64,000 bases of DNA from Ischnura elegans (Eukaryota; Arthropoda; Insecta; Odonata; Coenagrionidae), in contig NC_060254.1 of the NCBI RefSeq assembly GCF_921293095.1, positions 110,818,917 through 110,882,916 of the forward strand. The letters run 5' to 3'. The notes below the pieces were generated by a model. It had not been told where the DNA came from and did no database searches. It was given only the letters and a program-made list of their open reading frames with translations. This document shows positions 1 through 11,569 of this stretch, in pieces (the stretch's first letter is position 1; each line of letters opens with the position of its first letter). A program made the position numbers and the translations under genes.

Positions 1-530
1 GGAATGGAAGATTATAGGCTGTCGCTACAAGGCTCGAGATTTCTAGAGTTAATTAATAATAGTCAGCATTTAGTCATGCTTAGTAAATTTTGAATGCAAT
101 AAATCATTCCGACGCTGCAAATGCTTAAGATTAATCACCTTTTACATCCATGCCATCCCATCCTCGAATTTTACTGTGGAAATTTTTTCTGTTTATAAGG
201 AGAAATGTATAATACGCTCGATCAGCTCTTATGACAACTCTGAATCCAAAAAAGTGGCTGAAGGAAATTAGAATTAAATGCGTTGGGAAATGTTCAAGTT
301 CAGCGCCAAAATTTTCGTGTTTTTATTCAATAATCAAAACATTAGGTAAACGGTTTGAGAGATGGGGTGACTGATCACAAGAGGAAGAAACTATTTGGTT
401 TTGTTGCGGATCATAAAGAAGGGGTGTGGTTTAAAATATTGGTGGTAACGTGAAGAACATTCCGCTATTTAAGCTGCACATTGGAGGAAAATGGATTGAA
501 TTGCCTCAACAATGAAGAGTTTCATTGATG
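1..530. other. no feature recognised
   Basis: AT-rich sequence with no convincing ORF and no repeat that I could match elsewhere in the window. Confidence 0.4.
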
Positions 531-579
531 GGAAAGAGGTAATGAGAAGACCGTACTCGAAGAGGGATTGCAAAGAGTC

Positions 580-735
580 TGATCTGGAGTGTAACCCTAT
601 ACGATGCGGATGCATGGACTCCGACTGGAGATTTCTGGAGTTGTTTGAGATGTGGGCCTGGAATTGAATGGAGAAGGCGAAGTGGAGAAAGAGGAGGAGG
701 GACGGCGAAGAGGTGGGTGAGGATACGAAACAGTG
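580..735 (+). pseudogene. RTE-like LINE C-terminal remnant, first piece
   Basis: The DNA aligns by eye with 27328-27480, a clearer RTE-type reverse-transcriptase C-terminus, including shared blocks such as GAGATGTGGG and GAATGGAGAAGG. The reading frame is broken by stops and shifts, so it cannot encode a protein. Protein sense in the better copy follows the RTE pattern of a region rich in W, R and M beyond the polymerase. The alignment stops near 735 and appears to resume near 1943, which suggests that later DNA separated two parts of one element. The RTE assignment rests on motif recognition only. Confidence 0.55.
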
Positions 736-830
736 AATTTATTTTATATAAATGCTATAGGGTGGCCTGTGAGAGCAAAACAAAGAAATTACATGTCATA
801 TACTGCTCAGAAACCATCAAATATCATCCA

Positions 831-983
831 AAAAAAGCTATTCGGGCTTCCAGCCGGGTGGTCTCCCTCCATTCAAACTTCATCCACTCACCATTAGCCC
901 TGAGGATGGAACCCGACTCGTGTTCCGAAACGTCGGCAGAATGGAGGGAGGCCACCCGGCTGGAAGCCCGAATAGCCTTTTTT
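831..983 (+). repeat. snap-back (foldback) element with hammerhead-like core
   Basis: The arms 831-874 and 939-983 are inverted copies that differ by one indel and one substitution. The loop carries CTGAGGA (900-906), then a possible 5-bp stem GGAAC/GTTCC, then GAAAC (927-931) followed by GTC. This matches the order of conserved elements in a type I hammerhead ribozyme (CUGANGA, stem II, GAAA), with one extra U before stem II. Penelope-like elements are known to carry such motifs in their terminal repeats. Shortly after the right arm lies ATTCGCCGGGAAAG, which recurs in variant form near other repeats of this window. Ribozyme activity is inference. Confidence 0.7.
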
Positions 984-999
984 GAATGTATTCGCCGGG

Positions 1000-1900
1000 A
1001 AAGTATCAGATTTTATTTCATCAAATATCATTTTAACAAAATAGTTAATATCAGTGATACAAAAATAACTTTTTTAGATTATAAAGAAATTATAACGAAA
1101 AATCATAAAATTAGCATGTTTTGACAACAGTAAAAAAATTCAAGATCAGTAACCAATACAAAAAATATAAGTTTCAAGGTTTTAAGAAACTGTAACGAAA
1201 ATTTTTAAGAATAAAATGTTTTGAGATTAAATGTGAAACAACTAACTAAAAATGTCAGTAAACACTAAATGTAAAAAATCGCAATAAAGACGTAAACGTA
1301 GAAAAGTATAATTGCAACGAAGGAGGTGTGGCAGAGACAATGGGTTTGATTGAGCAACTATGTGATGTTAAGGCAATGCCAACGTGTTAGAGGGAAGGAA
1401 GAATTTAAGGAAACGAGGAGGAAGATAATGGGGTTTGATAGATGCAATGAAAGGGAAAAGAAGGCCTTTCTGGGAATAGAAAATGGAAGTTAGAGAGTAC
1501 AGGCCGGGCTGATTCTTAAAATGCTCCAGGCAGTGAACATATCTTGGCCGATGGAATTCATTTTAGACTTAAATGTTTATCGATCGGTGAAAGAGGGAAA
1601 CTTTATAGGTGGCCAGTGTGCGAATCTGCTCGAAATAGCGGTCATCATGCGACATTTATGTCGTCATTCGTTTGAACAAGTGCCATCTAGTAAGCGATCG
1701 GGATTGGTGAAACAAGAAGCTATTGTTGCTGAGTGGAGAATATCTCTCAAGGGACATGTTGGCCATAGTACGTGTCGGATAACCCTGAGAGATCACGGTG
1801 TTATCTTCCAGCCAGCTCCTTCTCATTCAGTAATGTAATGGAAACTAGTCTGCTATCTAGGAAGATGTTTATCCTGATTAATTTATAGGGGTCTCTTCCC
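1000..1900. other. AT-rich stretch with a short RTE fragment
   Basis: This is mostly AT-rich sequence of no recognised function. Positions 1380-1450 align with the RTE tail at 27575-27645 and with 1990-2060, so part of it is a second, smaller RTE remnant. An open frame at 1521-1838 shows no recognisable domain. Confidence 0.4.
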
Positions 1901-1942
1901 ATTAAAGGCTTTCAAATTTGATGCTTTTGTAGCTCATTGCAG

Positions 1943-2095
1943 AAGGTGTGGATGGAGGGAGTTCTGAGCGGGAATGGGGTGGTGAAAACAGTTTCAGAGG
2001 GTAAAATGTTGGGTAAACGAGGGAGAGGGAGGAATAGGATAGGATTTTTAGATTGGATGAAAGGCATGAGGCCCTATAGTGAATTTCAGTTGGAA
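1943..2095 (+). pseudogene. RTE-like LINE C-terminal remnant, second piece
   Basis: This aligns by eye with 27517-27655, including the block TTGGGTAAACGA and the motif for G-K-R-x-R-G-x that closes many RTE-type polyproteins. It is the continuation of the fragment at 580-735, separated from it by about 1.2 kb that includes the snap-back element at 831-983. The expected roughly 65 nt between the two pieces is missing. No start or full domain remains. Confidence 0.6.
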
Positions 2096-2099
2096 GTTC

Positions 2100-3585
2100 A
2101 TTAAGACAGGGGATACTGCCTGAATACTCTTTAAATAATCCATGGAAAGCAATCTTAATCGGTAGAATTCCTTCATAATAAAATTATTACTCGTTGTACC
2201 TTCAAAGTCACTGCATTGGTGAAAAAATTGGAAAATTTATTCCTTACTTCTACTGGAGGAATAAGGCCTCATCTCACGATACATTAACGTGCACAAGTAA
2301 ATTTATAAATTCCATTTCATTCATTTTAATTCAATTTAATTTGTAATTCATGAACCCGATGTGCGAAAATGATATCGAGAATGCACCTTGTCATGTCTTT
2401 ACTTATATATTGCTATGTATATTTAGATGCTGTTCTAATTTGATGAGTTCCTTCGTTTTCCGTTTCGATCCACCAAATTAGTGAATTCTTTCACAGATTA
2501 ACTCGTAGGTGCCAATGTGTCCTTCATCCAGTCCTTGCACCGACTAAATTCACTAGCAGGTAGACAGTGCGCTTACCTTAGTGCGCCATTCGCAGGCGAC
2601 TCCCTTTCACTGTAATTGCATTACCGCCCAAGACAGGGCAAGCAGGCCTAATAATAACCGTTAAATGGCCCCTTTGGCTATTTTGATCACAGTTAAGTCA
2701 TCCATAGAAAAAAATTAAGAGTGAGTTCCAGTTGAGAAGATTCCTACTGGTTTCACTGATTGATCTTAAGGAGAATATGTTTCATCCGTGCGCGGATTTA
2801 ATTGTCATTGATACTTACTCTTAATTCATAAGCGTCTTATGATCAAACTCGCATGTTCTGCCGGCAGGTGCTTCCTTAGGCCGAAAATCTAACTCATTTT
2901 ACCTTCCTCTTGCGATGGATACTGAACCACACGCGACCCTCGTCCTCTGCGCGAGAGCCTAATCCGGAGTGAACTGCTTAGCCGGTGAGTTTGATTTTAC
3001 CCTTAATATATATCCATTTAATTATGATGCGCCATCGATGAAGAATAAGTATTACCCATTGTCCTGATTTTTCAAAACGTAACTTTACAAGACTCAGCGG
3101 CCAAATTTAGTGATCCATTTCGTAGAAATCAAGCTTATTTAACGGTTAATTTATTATAAGGCCTTTCACTTTTTCAGATTCAATTGAAATTCTTCATTGC
3201 ATTTCGTGTTGCAAATGGAGAGGATTATGAATAGTGACAAGCACATGACTACAAGGGATTGATTAATTTCCTTGAGGTTTCAGCAATTCCATTCCCGATT
3301 TTTTCATTGCATTGCATGTAGTATGGGATTGACATGTAATCGCTCAGTATCCAGCAGCATTATGCACCTGTTGCGCTGTTAACTTCTCTTCAGATCTCAC
3401 ATATAGTTGATATCGATAAAACGTTGAGTAACCCTTTCGATTGAACTAAAAAAATTTTTGAGGATGTCTAATCAAATTCTCAATCAAATAATTTTCAAAC
3501 ATTTGAATAAGAGCGGCCAGGATTATTGCATTGCCCTCAAATTTGGAAATAATAATCAAATTACTCTTCATCGAAGAGAATAATA
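2100..3585. other. no feature recognised
   Basis: AT-rich sequence without a convincing ORF, RNA gene or repeat that I can match within the window. Confidence 0.4.
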
Positions 3586-3589
3586 AGTC

Positions 3590-3815
3590 ACAATCCTAAG
3601 ATTGGTTTGACGCAGCTCTCCATTCCTCTCTCCTATCTGCTAACCTTTTCATTGCGACGTATTTCTTATCTTTCACATCCTTTATAACCCTTTGTCCTAT
3701 GTAACTCATTTGGGGCCGTTCCTTACTCTCCTACCCTTCCACTTGTCCTTTTACGATTTTTTTCATCAGACCATCATGCCTCATTATGTGGCCAATTAAA
3801 TTGTCCCGCATTCAC
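3590..3815 (-). pseudogene. RTE-type LINE 3' coding end
   Basis: On the minus strand this reads as the C-terminal tail of an RTE-clade polyprotein: a block resembling IGHIMRHDGL, then a K/E-rich stretch, and the terminal block EEWRAASNQS that ends many arthropod RTE elements. One in-frame stop interrupts the frame near 3735. The rest of the element is absent, as expected for 5'-truncated copies. The sequence differs clearly from the RTE remnants at 580-2095 and 27325-27690, so it belongs to another RTE family. Confidence 0.7.
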
Positions 3816-3819
3816 CTTC

Positions 3820-4520
3820 TTTAGATGACATATATTTTCTCTCACTCATATTAGGTCTTCCTCATTACTTAATCGGTCGATCCATGCCAGAGAATCATAT
3901 GCATGCATCCGATGACTTGTTTCCTCACTATTAATCTTCACACCCGTTTTACGAGTGGTACCCATTTCGGGAGAGGTTCGAGGAACTTGCGCAGCCATTA
4001 GGAATGGGCAGCAATCGTGGAATTCGCCTCTCTCTTTCTCAACTCGAGATGCTCATTTGTCTCATTCCTCGTGTTTGCAGTTGCGAGTGGTATTTGATTA
4101 GTCATCGGGAAGCTGGGAGGAAGGGAGACTTTGGAAATGGAGACTGGAAAGTTCTCGGCAGTCGAGAGCGGATTTTGGCCCATTCGCCATCGCTCACAGT
4201 GAGTTGGGGACGTGTTGTTAAGAGTTTGGGCTCCTTGTCCCAGCGACCCTTTTAACCCTTAAACCGTAACCCGTGACCGAAACTCCGCTCCGCATCCCGC
4301 CATCCCGAAACCGGTATCAATTAAAACCCCAAGGCGTTCCCTTCTAAATTCCGACCCTCAAACTCATTGCGTCTCGTTATTTTTCTCTTCCCAAGCACTG
4401 GATGAAACTTTCTTGTATTTGTATGTATATTACCTCAACCTCAGTGGGTTTTCTAAGGGTTTTTGTGCCCCCCTTCTTCTGTGTGAGTTTTCCTACAGTG
4501 GGTTTCTTTTTAAGAATTGG
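3820..4520. other. no feature recognised
   Basis: Short open frames exist on both strands at about 4000-4255, but they overlap each other, lack recognisable motifs and look like chance. Confidence 0.4.
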
Positions 4521-4522
4521 CA

Positions 4523-4732
4523 CCATAAAATAAAATTAAAATACTTTGTTCATCTCCACACTTTATTTTAAATAGTACGACCCGGGTTTCTGCATATCAT
4601 GCTATCATAAGTAATGATAGCACGAGATGCCGATAGATTGCGCCTGATGATGGCATGAGATGCAGAAACCCGTGTCGTAGTATTTAAAATAAAGTGTGGA
4701 ATAGAACAAAGTATTTATATTTTATTTTATGA
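4523..4732 (+). repeat. snap-back element with hammerhead-like core
   Basis: Two inverted arms of roughly 75-90 bp, from CATAAAATAAAATT at the left to its complement at the right, share a block around ACTTTATTTTAAATAGTACGAC. The interior carries CTGATGA (4644-4650) and GAAAC (4665-4669), separated by a short sequence that can form a weak GCAT/ATGC stem. The layout is the same as at 831-983, although the arm sequences are unrelated. Confidence 0.65.
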
Positions 4733-4734
4733 TG

Positions 4735-7700
4735 AAGCAGTTCCACAAAGTAACGCCGAAGACCGTGTCTTATATCAATTCTTCACTTTTGCTTGTTAAA
4801 TCATGATTGTGTATTCAATTTCTATAAATATTCCCTCTTTTGATTTTAATAGTGACTTGGCAATGCATTCTTCTGATAATATTTAATCCATGACGAAGCG
4901 TTGGATGGAGGAAGGGAAGATATCCGGTGGTTTCCCTTTCACTAACACCCGGCTCAAAACCTGAGAAAACTTTATTCAAGAGACTTTCTCATTATAAGAT
5001 AAAGTATGTATAACCTATTTTAGGATTTTGATTCGAGCAATGAAGCAGGTTCACATTCATGAAAATTTTAATATATTTTCCATTAGTTGTTTCCGATTAT
5101 TGCTAAAAAAAGACTCCGCACTATATTTTCTTGATTCGATGATCCGCGTTTTCGTGCAGGCTATTTGGTCGCTTTTTTTACGTCCTCTCCCGCAAGCCGC
5201 CTCCATGGCCGTGTCTTTGGAGCACTAGCCGTTGAGAAGTGAGTTAGAGGCATATGACTGGTGAGCTCCATTTAACATTTACAGACGTCTTTTATTTGTC
5301 CTCTATCAAACACCGATTCCTATACTAAATCGTATAGTGGATTTCTTTACATAGAGAAGTTCCTATGATCAGACTCTCCACGCCGCTTTGAAAGATGTCT
5401 GATCTAATTACTTAAGTACGTACTACTACATAAAATACAGCCTATATATTACGTGTGTTGTTATTTTATCCTTTTTGTGAATTTTAATCCTTTTTATGTG
5501 TCATTTCTTTATTGTTTGTGTACCATACTGCTTTATTGTTATTATTTGATTTTTTCATGTACTACGAGCTTCTTGATGAGCCAATTATTGTAAATTATGT
5601 TTTGTTCATAGGGTATATCCAGAGCATGAATAAATATATATTTTATTCTATTCTAAGTAATCAGAGGCCATTACGCAGTAGTAATGGGTGTGAAATGCTC
5701 TCTGTTCGCTTGTTGCAGTTTATTAAGAATCGCGCGGGTTTCTCTAAGCAAAAAAAAATTATATTGACAACTTTAAGAATATGCAGGGAAATAAATAGTT
5801 TTATAAAAACACTATAATAATAATTAAATCTACAATTAAATTATAATAAAATAATTATAAGAAACAATAAAATCTATAGTTAGAAGTGATGTACTATAAT
5901 CTATGAACATCGTTTTTATTAATTAAACTCCAATAAATAAGTATATGTAAAGCTGTGGCGATATAAATGCTGCGTTTTGGCTTTTCGTATTGTTCCAGCC
6001 TTTGAAGAAGCTGTGGTGGGCGTCCCTGCATTTATTTTGTACTCTCAACCACGAGATTAATATTAAAGATAGATGCCTGATGTTTTATTCATATGATGAA
6101 AAAGACACTATTTTATTTGTACTGTAAGTGTAAAATTTTATCTTCCCTGATTTATGGGGAAAAGCACTTAAACTTTGGCTGCTTGCTATTTCTTCCTTCT
6201 ATTTATGGAGAAATAGAAAAATGACATCAATGTGCTGAAGGGGTTTTGATTCTTTTAAAGTAACTACTCCATTTGTTCACTTTCCGTACCGTTCATGGCA
6301 ATAAGGGAGGGTCGCAAGAAAATAATTTCCGAACGTAAGCTTTGATGAAGATTCCCACTGTCTAGCTATGAAGATTTTGCTGTTAATACTTAGAGGGATA
6401 TGCTAATTTTGCACCGAAAATTCCTTTTTTCCCTTGAAACAAGAGCTACTCGGACCTTGGTAACACTTAAAAACGGGTGATCTCTCTTCTATATTACCAA
6501 TACCCACTTTTTTGTGTTATATACTTCGGTATTAAATACCTAAAATAAGATAGGACGTAATTTGTGTATATTTTTGCATTTTTTCTGCAGGTTTTATGAG
6601 TGGAATTTGGTATTATTCATTTTGACGTAGTAATATATGAATCATTAGTTTGATTTTATTAACTTTTAGGAAGAAATCAATGTGAGGATTAGTTGTTTAC
6701 TTCAGTTTTAGAAATTAACCACAGTAACTTAGAAATTACTGAGACGAAGTTCTACGCTTAATTATTATCTTGATATTTTGCTCAAGCATAAATTTTTCGC
6801 ATGGCATTTCAGATTATTTTACCCCTTACCTTAAAATTTTTGGCAAATAACTAATTATCACATTCATTTTTCCATAGAGTAATTTTTACTTTATATTAAA
6901 TACTATACCGAAACGCGGAGATGAGTTACATCGTCAGAACGCATCCGCGCGATTAACTCCTCCAATTCCAGTACATTCGCTCTAGTGATATAATTGACGT
7001 TGTTCGTTGCAGTCAGATTTCGCTATCCATATGATCCGTGAATCTTGTCGTATCTTTTGCCGCCATCATCACTGAATTGAATTAAAAGATTTGGTTCAGA
7101 TTGCTTCTGAGAAGGTGTATAACTCAAGCCATGCTACATTTACTTGATTTTATCTCCATCGTTGGAATAAATCTTATATTTATTTCAAAATTTGAATTTT
7201 AAACAGCCTCACAATTGGTGGCTAATAAAAATCTTTCCATGGATTTCAGCCCATAAATCAAAGACATGTGGCCCGACTAGACACCTGTCTATCTGATCGG
7301 CCTCTGGCAGAAATGATGACGAAAGTTATTTATCGAGATAATCGCTCAGCATCTCCGACATCATCATCCGTTACTGTTTTTTTTAAGAGATGAATATTTA
7401 ATGCCCTCCGGCAAGGTTGGTAACTGGATCTCATAATTTCAAAATCAAGGTTTCTGCTTTCCAGGAGAAATCGAAATAATATTCAAGGACAGATTTTTTT
7501 TAGAAAATTCGCATCAATTTTGTTGATAAGTTTCTTACTGCCGTTATTTTCAAGAAATATTATGTTTTCCACTGATCTATTTACTTATGAGATAGAAGAA
7601 CGTTAAAGTTCTTACGACACGTTTTTCGTGTGAGTTTTCCGCCGCAGTGATGAAAAAATGTGATTGTTGAACTGATATAACTCAACCTCAGTTTTAACTA

Positions 7701-9780
7701 AGAATTTTACCACTAAAGATCATCTTATACATAGAATCTTGTCAAACCATTGGTGTAAAATATCTGCTCGTAATAATCCATTCATAAATTATTATGTCGG
7801 CCCTTTTGCAGTGTTAAGGAAGTCGGTTCACTTGATTCTACTTTTAAGCATTGCTCAAGAATCAAGTAAACTCGTGGGCTTGATGGCTTTCCAGTATCGC
7901 ATGCAGTAGTACCAGATGGATAATGATGCTTGATGTACGTAATGAGGAATTCTTAGTCAATATATTACATATGGCTTTTTAATTTCTCTCGTCCACTTGG
8001 ACCTAGTAGCCAACGAACAATCACGTCATTTTTTTACGAACCCCTGTTTTATACTCATATTAACTTTATTCTTTCAGTTCCAACACTGAAAAACTCTCTC
8101 AATTCCTCGTAGATCTGAATGTAGGCCACTCTTTCGGCCTCTACGTTCAACCTGTGTTGCGGAATCTATTATATTCACTCATTAATCTATGATATTCTCT
8201 TCCTATGCTTATGCTACCATCTTTTAATGAGGAATGACGGGGCAATTATTCCAAAGCATTTCCTCGAAGACGAAACTTTAATTTTAAGAGAACCTGACTG
8301 AAACAGGAGTCCTACCATTTCTTCGGTCGTTCATATCTCAGACTCAAGTTGAGTCACGAGTTCCATTTCATAATCTCGCTTCAACTCAACGCACCTGACT
8401 TAGAGTGAATGTGGTTACGCTCAGTCGTAACATTTACGAAATGCAGTACTCCCTCCATAATCCGGCACATCCTGCAATAATAAAAGCAGCTACCAAGGGT
8501 ACAACTCGGTAATTTTGAGTAGTGCACTCAGAAAATTGGGGAAGTGTTGCTTACTGAGTGGGGAGCCATGCACAAACAGTGCAGTATGCTAAAAAATTCG
8601 AAACAAGTCAGTACTGTGGAGTAACTTTAATTTTTCTGTATCGTGGTTTTACTTTACGTTAACACTTGATTAGCTTGTATGTACTAATGAAATGTATGAT
8701 ACAATATATAATGCACAAGTATGTGTACAGTAAAACATAGCTTCTGCCGATTGATTGCGCCATCACTAGTGATTTCCAGTTATAATGACACAACATAATC
8801 ACTGCAACACATTTAAACCAACCATAGTAACCCATGGCTTTCTGATCATCAAAAAAGAGAATTTTGTACTGAAGTATCACACGCGGAAACATTTTTACGG
8901 AAGATGTTTCATTTCCAAAACGTGAGTCGCCTACCTTGGAATTCGGAGACTCAATTTGAGTTTGGACTCAACTGTGGAGTACAGTCTGAAGACTTTTGGT
9001 ACTCGAGTGAGTCCCCGTATCACCAACCCGACGTTTATCGCTACTCAAGTCTTGATCCTGACTCCAACCGAGTTGGGTTGGAGTAAGGGTCAAGGCTTGA
9101 TTGACCGTCCAGAATAAGAAACTAACTATCTTGAAAATTACAAGACGATAGCTTCAGTATTAGACGACCACTACGTCGCGGAAAAAGACAAACAACCGAA
9201 GCTGGTATTTGGAAAAAATAAATCCCTGTTTATGCAAAAAAATGAAATAAAAAAGATACCTTACTTTGGTAAGGCATCATTTGGAGTATTATAGTAAGTT
9301 CGGTAGTGTGGAGGATCCTTATGAGATCCTTTGGAGTATTCAGTTGTGTGGAGGATAATTATGAAGTAGGACTGATAGCAGATATCAATTGAGTACTGCG
9401 CAGGGTGGCCAGATTCGTGATGAAGTGCTACGATAAAATGTGCAACTTTTCCAAGCGTTGGGCGAGTGAGGATGAAAAATCTTTACTGGAGTGTAGAGCA
9501 GAGTACCTATATGCTTATTTGAATAAATAAATGCCGGGAAGATTTTTTCTCAGACGACGTGAAAAATATCCTATGTTACAATGGCACTATTTTAGGCGAT
9601 ATCACTAAAAGAAAATAAGGGAAATGAAGTGCAAAACAGAAAGGTTTAAAATGTCATCATTTCCTCGTACTATTAAGGATAGCAAGTAGGTCTCGGTTAA
9701 TAGAATTAATTGGGTCACCCGCTCGGTCGACTCATAGCATTTTTTATTTTTCCGATTGTTTTAAAGTTGCCTGGATTTGC
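4735..9780. other. long AT-rich stretch, nothing recognised
   Basis: Five kilobases without a convincing coding region. Open frames such as 5028-5228, 5512-5817 and 8659-8892 show no domain and biased AT-rich composition. Near 9300-9360 a GTGTGGAGGAT motif is repeated twice. Anything here is either decayed beyond recognition by eye or non-coding. Confidence 0.45.
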
Positions 9781-9786
9781 TATAGG

Positions 9787-9821
9787 AATTTCTTAATTAA
9801 CCGTTGGTTAATTAAGAAATT
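9787..9821. repeat. perfect 16-bp inverted repeat with 3-nt loop
   Basis: The arms 9787-9802 and 9806-9821 are exact complements around GTT. The sequence is built on TTAATTAACC. It could be a cruciform or the end of a small foldback element. Confidence 0.7.
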
Positions 9822-9925
9822 TGGTTGGTTAACCGTTAAGTTTTGCCTTTTCATAAATGTGCAATTGTTTTGTTAGTATGCGTAATATTTTTATGACCGT
9901 GAGACGTGTGTATGAGGATCCTCTT

Positions 9926-9995
9926 GCTTGCTGGGGATTGGTCAACCCCTGCCAAACACCCTAGAGGCGGCTCGCAAGTTGAAATGTAGATGCAG
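9926..9995 (+). mobile_element. solo 3' end of CR1-A LINE
   Basis: This matches the 3' terminus of the CR1-A element at 39385-39445, sharing CCCCTGCCAAACACCCTAGA and GGCTCGCA, and ends in a GTAGATGCAGATG microsatellite-like tail. It is a very short 5'-truncated insertion on the plus strand with no coding sequence. Confidence 0.75.
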
Positions 9996-10312
9996 ATGAA
10001 GACCGGCCGAGCGATACGACTCTCGCTGGGGAGTTACATTTTGAGTCGAGGAGTGATTGTAGGATTGTAGTGAGTGCTCAATGGCTCTCAGCTCACTCTC
10101 ACAGAATCAGTCGCCTGTCCATTCACATTCCCATCTCAACGTTCCTTCCCTTCCAACATTCCCATCCACTCGTCTTACCCCGAACCCCTCCACTATTTCA
10201 CTCTCCCCCTCCCCTTAAACCCTGCCTTCACAACGCGAAACCCTGGCTCCAAAAGGGTATGATGGGGGGAGTGAGAATAAGAATTCACGGCGGCTCTCTC
10301 GAAGGGGTGAGG

Positions 10313-10398
10313 ACTCTCTCAACAATCTTTTCGGGACAAAGAGCACTCCTCAAGCAAGTCAGGAGTGTTCTCTGTCGCGGAAAGATTGTTCGGAGAGT
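10313..10398. repeat. 86-nt hairpin-forming inverted repeat
   Basis: The arms 10313-10350 and 10361-10398 (38 nt each) enclose a 10-nt loop. 32 of 38 positions are Watson-Crick pairs and at least two of the rest are G-U wobbles in one strand sense. Mismatches are scattered, as in a microRNA precursor or an old snap-back transposon. I found no second copy in the window. Confidence 0.65.
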
Positions 10399-10445
10399 TC
10401 AGTTTCTTCGAATCAAGTTGCTCCGACAGAATTCATTCCTCAGTC

Positions 10446-10508
10446 CATCTCCTCTTCGTAATGTAATTCATCTCCTCTTCGTAATGTAATTCATCTCCTC
10501 TTCGTTAT
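10446..10508. repeat. 23-bp tandem repeat, 2.7 copies
   Basis: The unit CATCTCCTCTTCGTAATG plus 5 more bases occurs at 10446-10468 and 10469-10491, with a partial copy to 10508. The two full units are identical. It is a minisatellite; no spacers or other CRISPR features are present. Confidence 0.85.
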
Positions 10509-10647
10509 CCCGTGTTACTACACAACCGATAATATCCTAAATTCTCCTTTACTGTGTAGGTACAACAGTATTGGGCTACTGTAGTCGGCCAGATATTTTC
10601 GTTTGCCCAACTTAATGACAGGAGTAATACATTCAGATTAATACTTC

Positions 10648-11568
10648 ATCTACATCTACATAATACCCTGCGAGCCACCTCTAGGGTGTTTGGCAGGGGG
10701 TGATCACCAGCATGCAGCATGCATTTGGACTCCCACATGCACACCACCCAAAAAAAGTCCCGTATACTTGCAAACTATACTACTATATGCTGTTAGAAAT
10801 AATAATTGAATTAAGAAACATGCATTAATTTTTACATATGTTAGTAGGCTACACTACAAGTCATGCAATCTATTTACCAGTTCTATTGCTGCCGTTATAA
10901 TCTCTTATTGATCGTGGAAAAAATGACATTCTGTCTGTTCTACAATCTATCTCTCTTATTTTATTTATGTGATCTGATCTTCCGTAGTATGTTGGCGTCC
11001 GTAAGATATGGTTAATTTCGTCAGAAAAGACACTGCTCTTGAATTTATCTAAAAGGTTTAGTCTATTTTTCAATCTACAGTCCGGCAGAGATTCCCATCC
11101 GAGTTTATCTAAGAGGTCAGTTACACTAACAAGACTATCGTAACGACCTTTCACATACCTGGCAGGTCTTCTTTGCACGCGTTTTAACTCTGTTATTAAG
11201 CCTTTTTCATGAGGGTCCCAAACACTGGCAGCGTATTCCAGATGTGGCCTAACGAGGGAAAAGTAGCTAATTTCTCTCACTTTGTCGTCGCACTTTCCTA
11301 ATATTCTTTTAACAAAACCCATTTTACGATTAGCTTGACCGGTTATTTCTCGAATATGTTTATTCCACGATAGATCATTATTGAGTCTAACTCCTAGATA
11401 TCTCACGGATTCAACAGTCTCTAATTGTGTACCCCTAATGATATAGCTACGTTGTAGGGAGTTGCTCTTCTTCCAGAAATTCATTACGACGCATTTTCTC
11501 AAATTTAATTCTAACTGCCAAGCATCGCACCAAGCTTGGATAGCAGCAAGGTCATTCGTTAAAGAAAG
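10648..11568 (-). pseudogene. 5'-truncated CR1-A LINE: RT C-terminus and 3' UTR
   Basis: On the minus strand, 10870-11565 is an open frame encoding the end of a CR1-like reverse transcriptase after the YADD region, ending in a 3' UTR and a (CATCTA)-type tail at 10648. The protein is close to the same region of the longer copy at 38505-39212, with about 14 differences over roughly 208 residues and a two-residue deletion near the end. The shared block VRPHLEYAASVWDP is typical of the thumb/post-RT region. The left limit of homology is near 11568. There are no in-frame stops, so the copy is young, but it has no endonuclease or catalytic RT and cannot act alone. Confidence 0.85.
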
Positions 11569-11569
11569 A

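Noticed and set aside
645..1124. 159-codon frame on the plus strand
   Set aside because: It runs through an RTE remnant and the snap-back element, so it is a chance frame.
1521..1838. 105-codon frame on the plus strand
   Set aside because: No motif, no splice or promoter context, and it is flanked by LINE debris.
4004..4255. Paired sense and antisense frames near a RTE tail
   Set aside because: Mutual overlap and no motif.
5512..5817. 101-codon frame with hydrophobic N-terminus
   Set aside because: The composition follows the AT-rich background and there is no recognisable family or gene context.
10446..10508. Short CRISPR-like repeat array
   Set aside because: The units are directly adjacent with no spacers and the genome is eukaryotic; it is a minisatellite.
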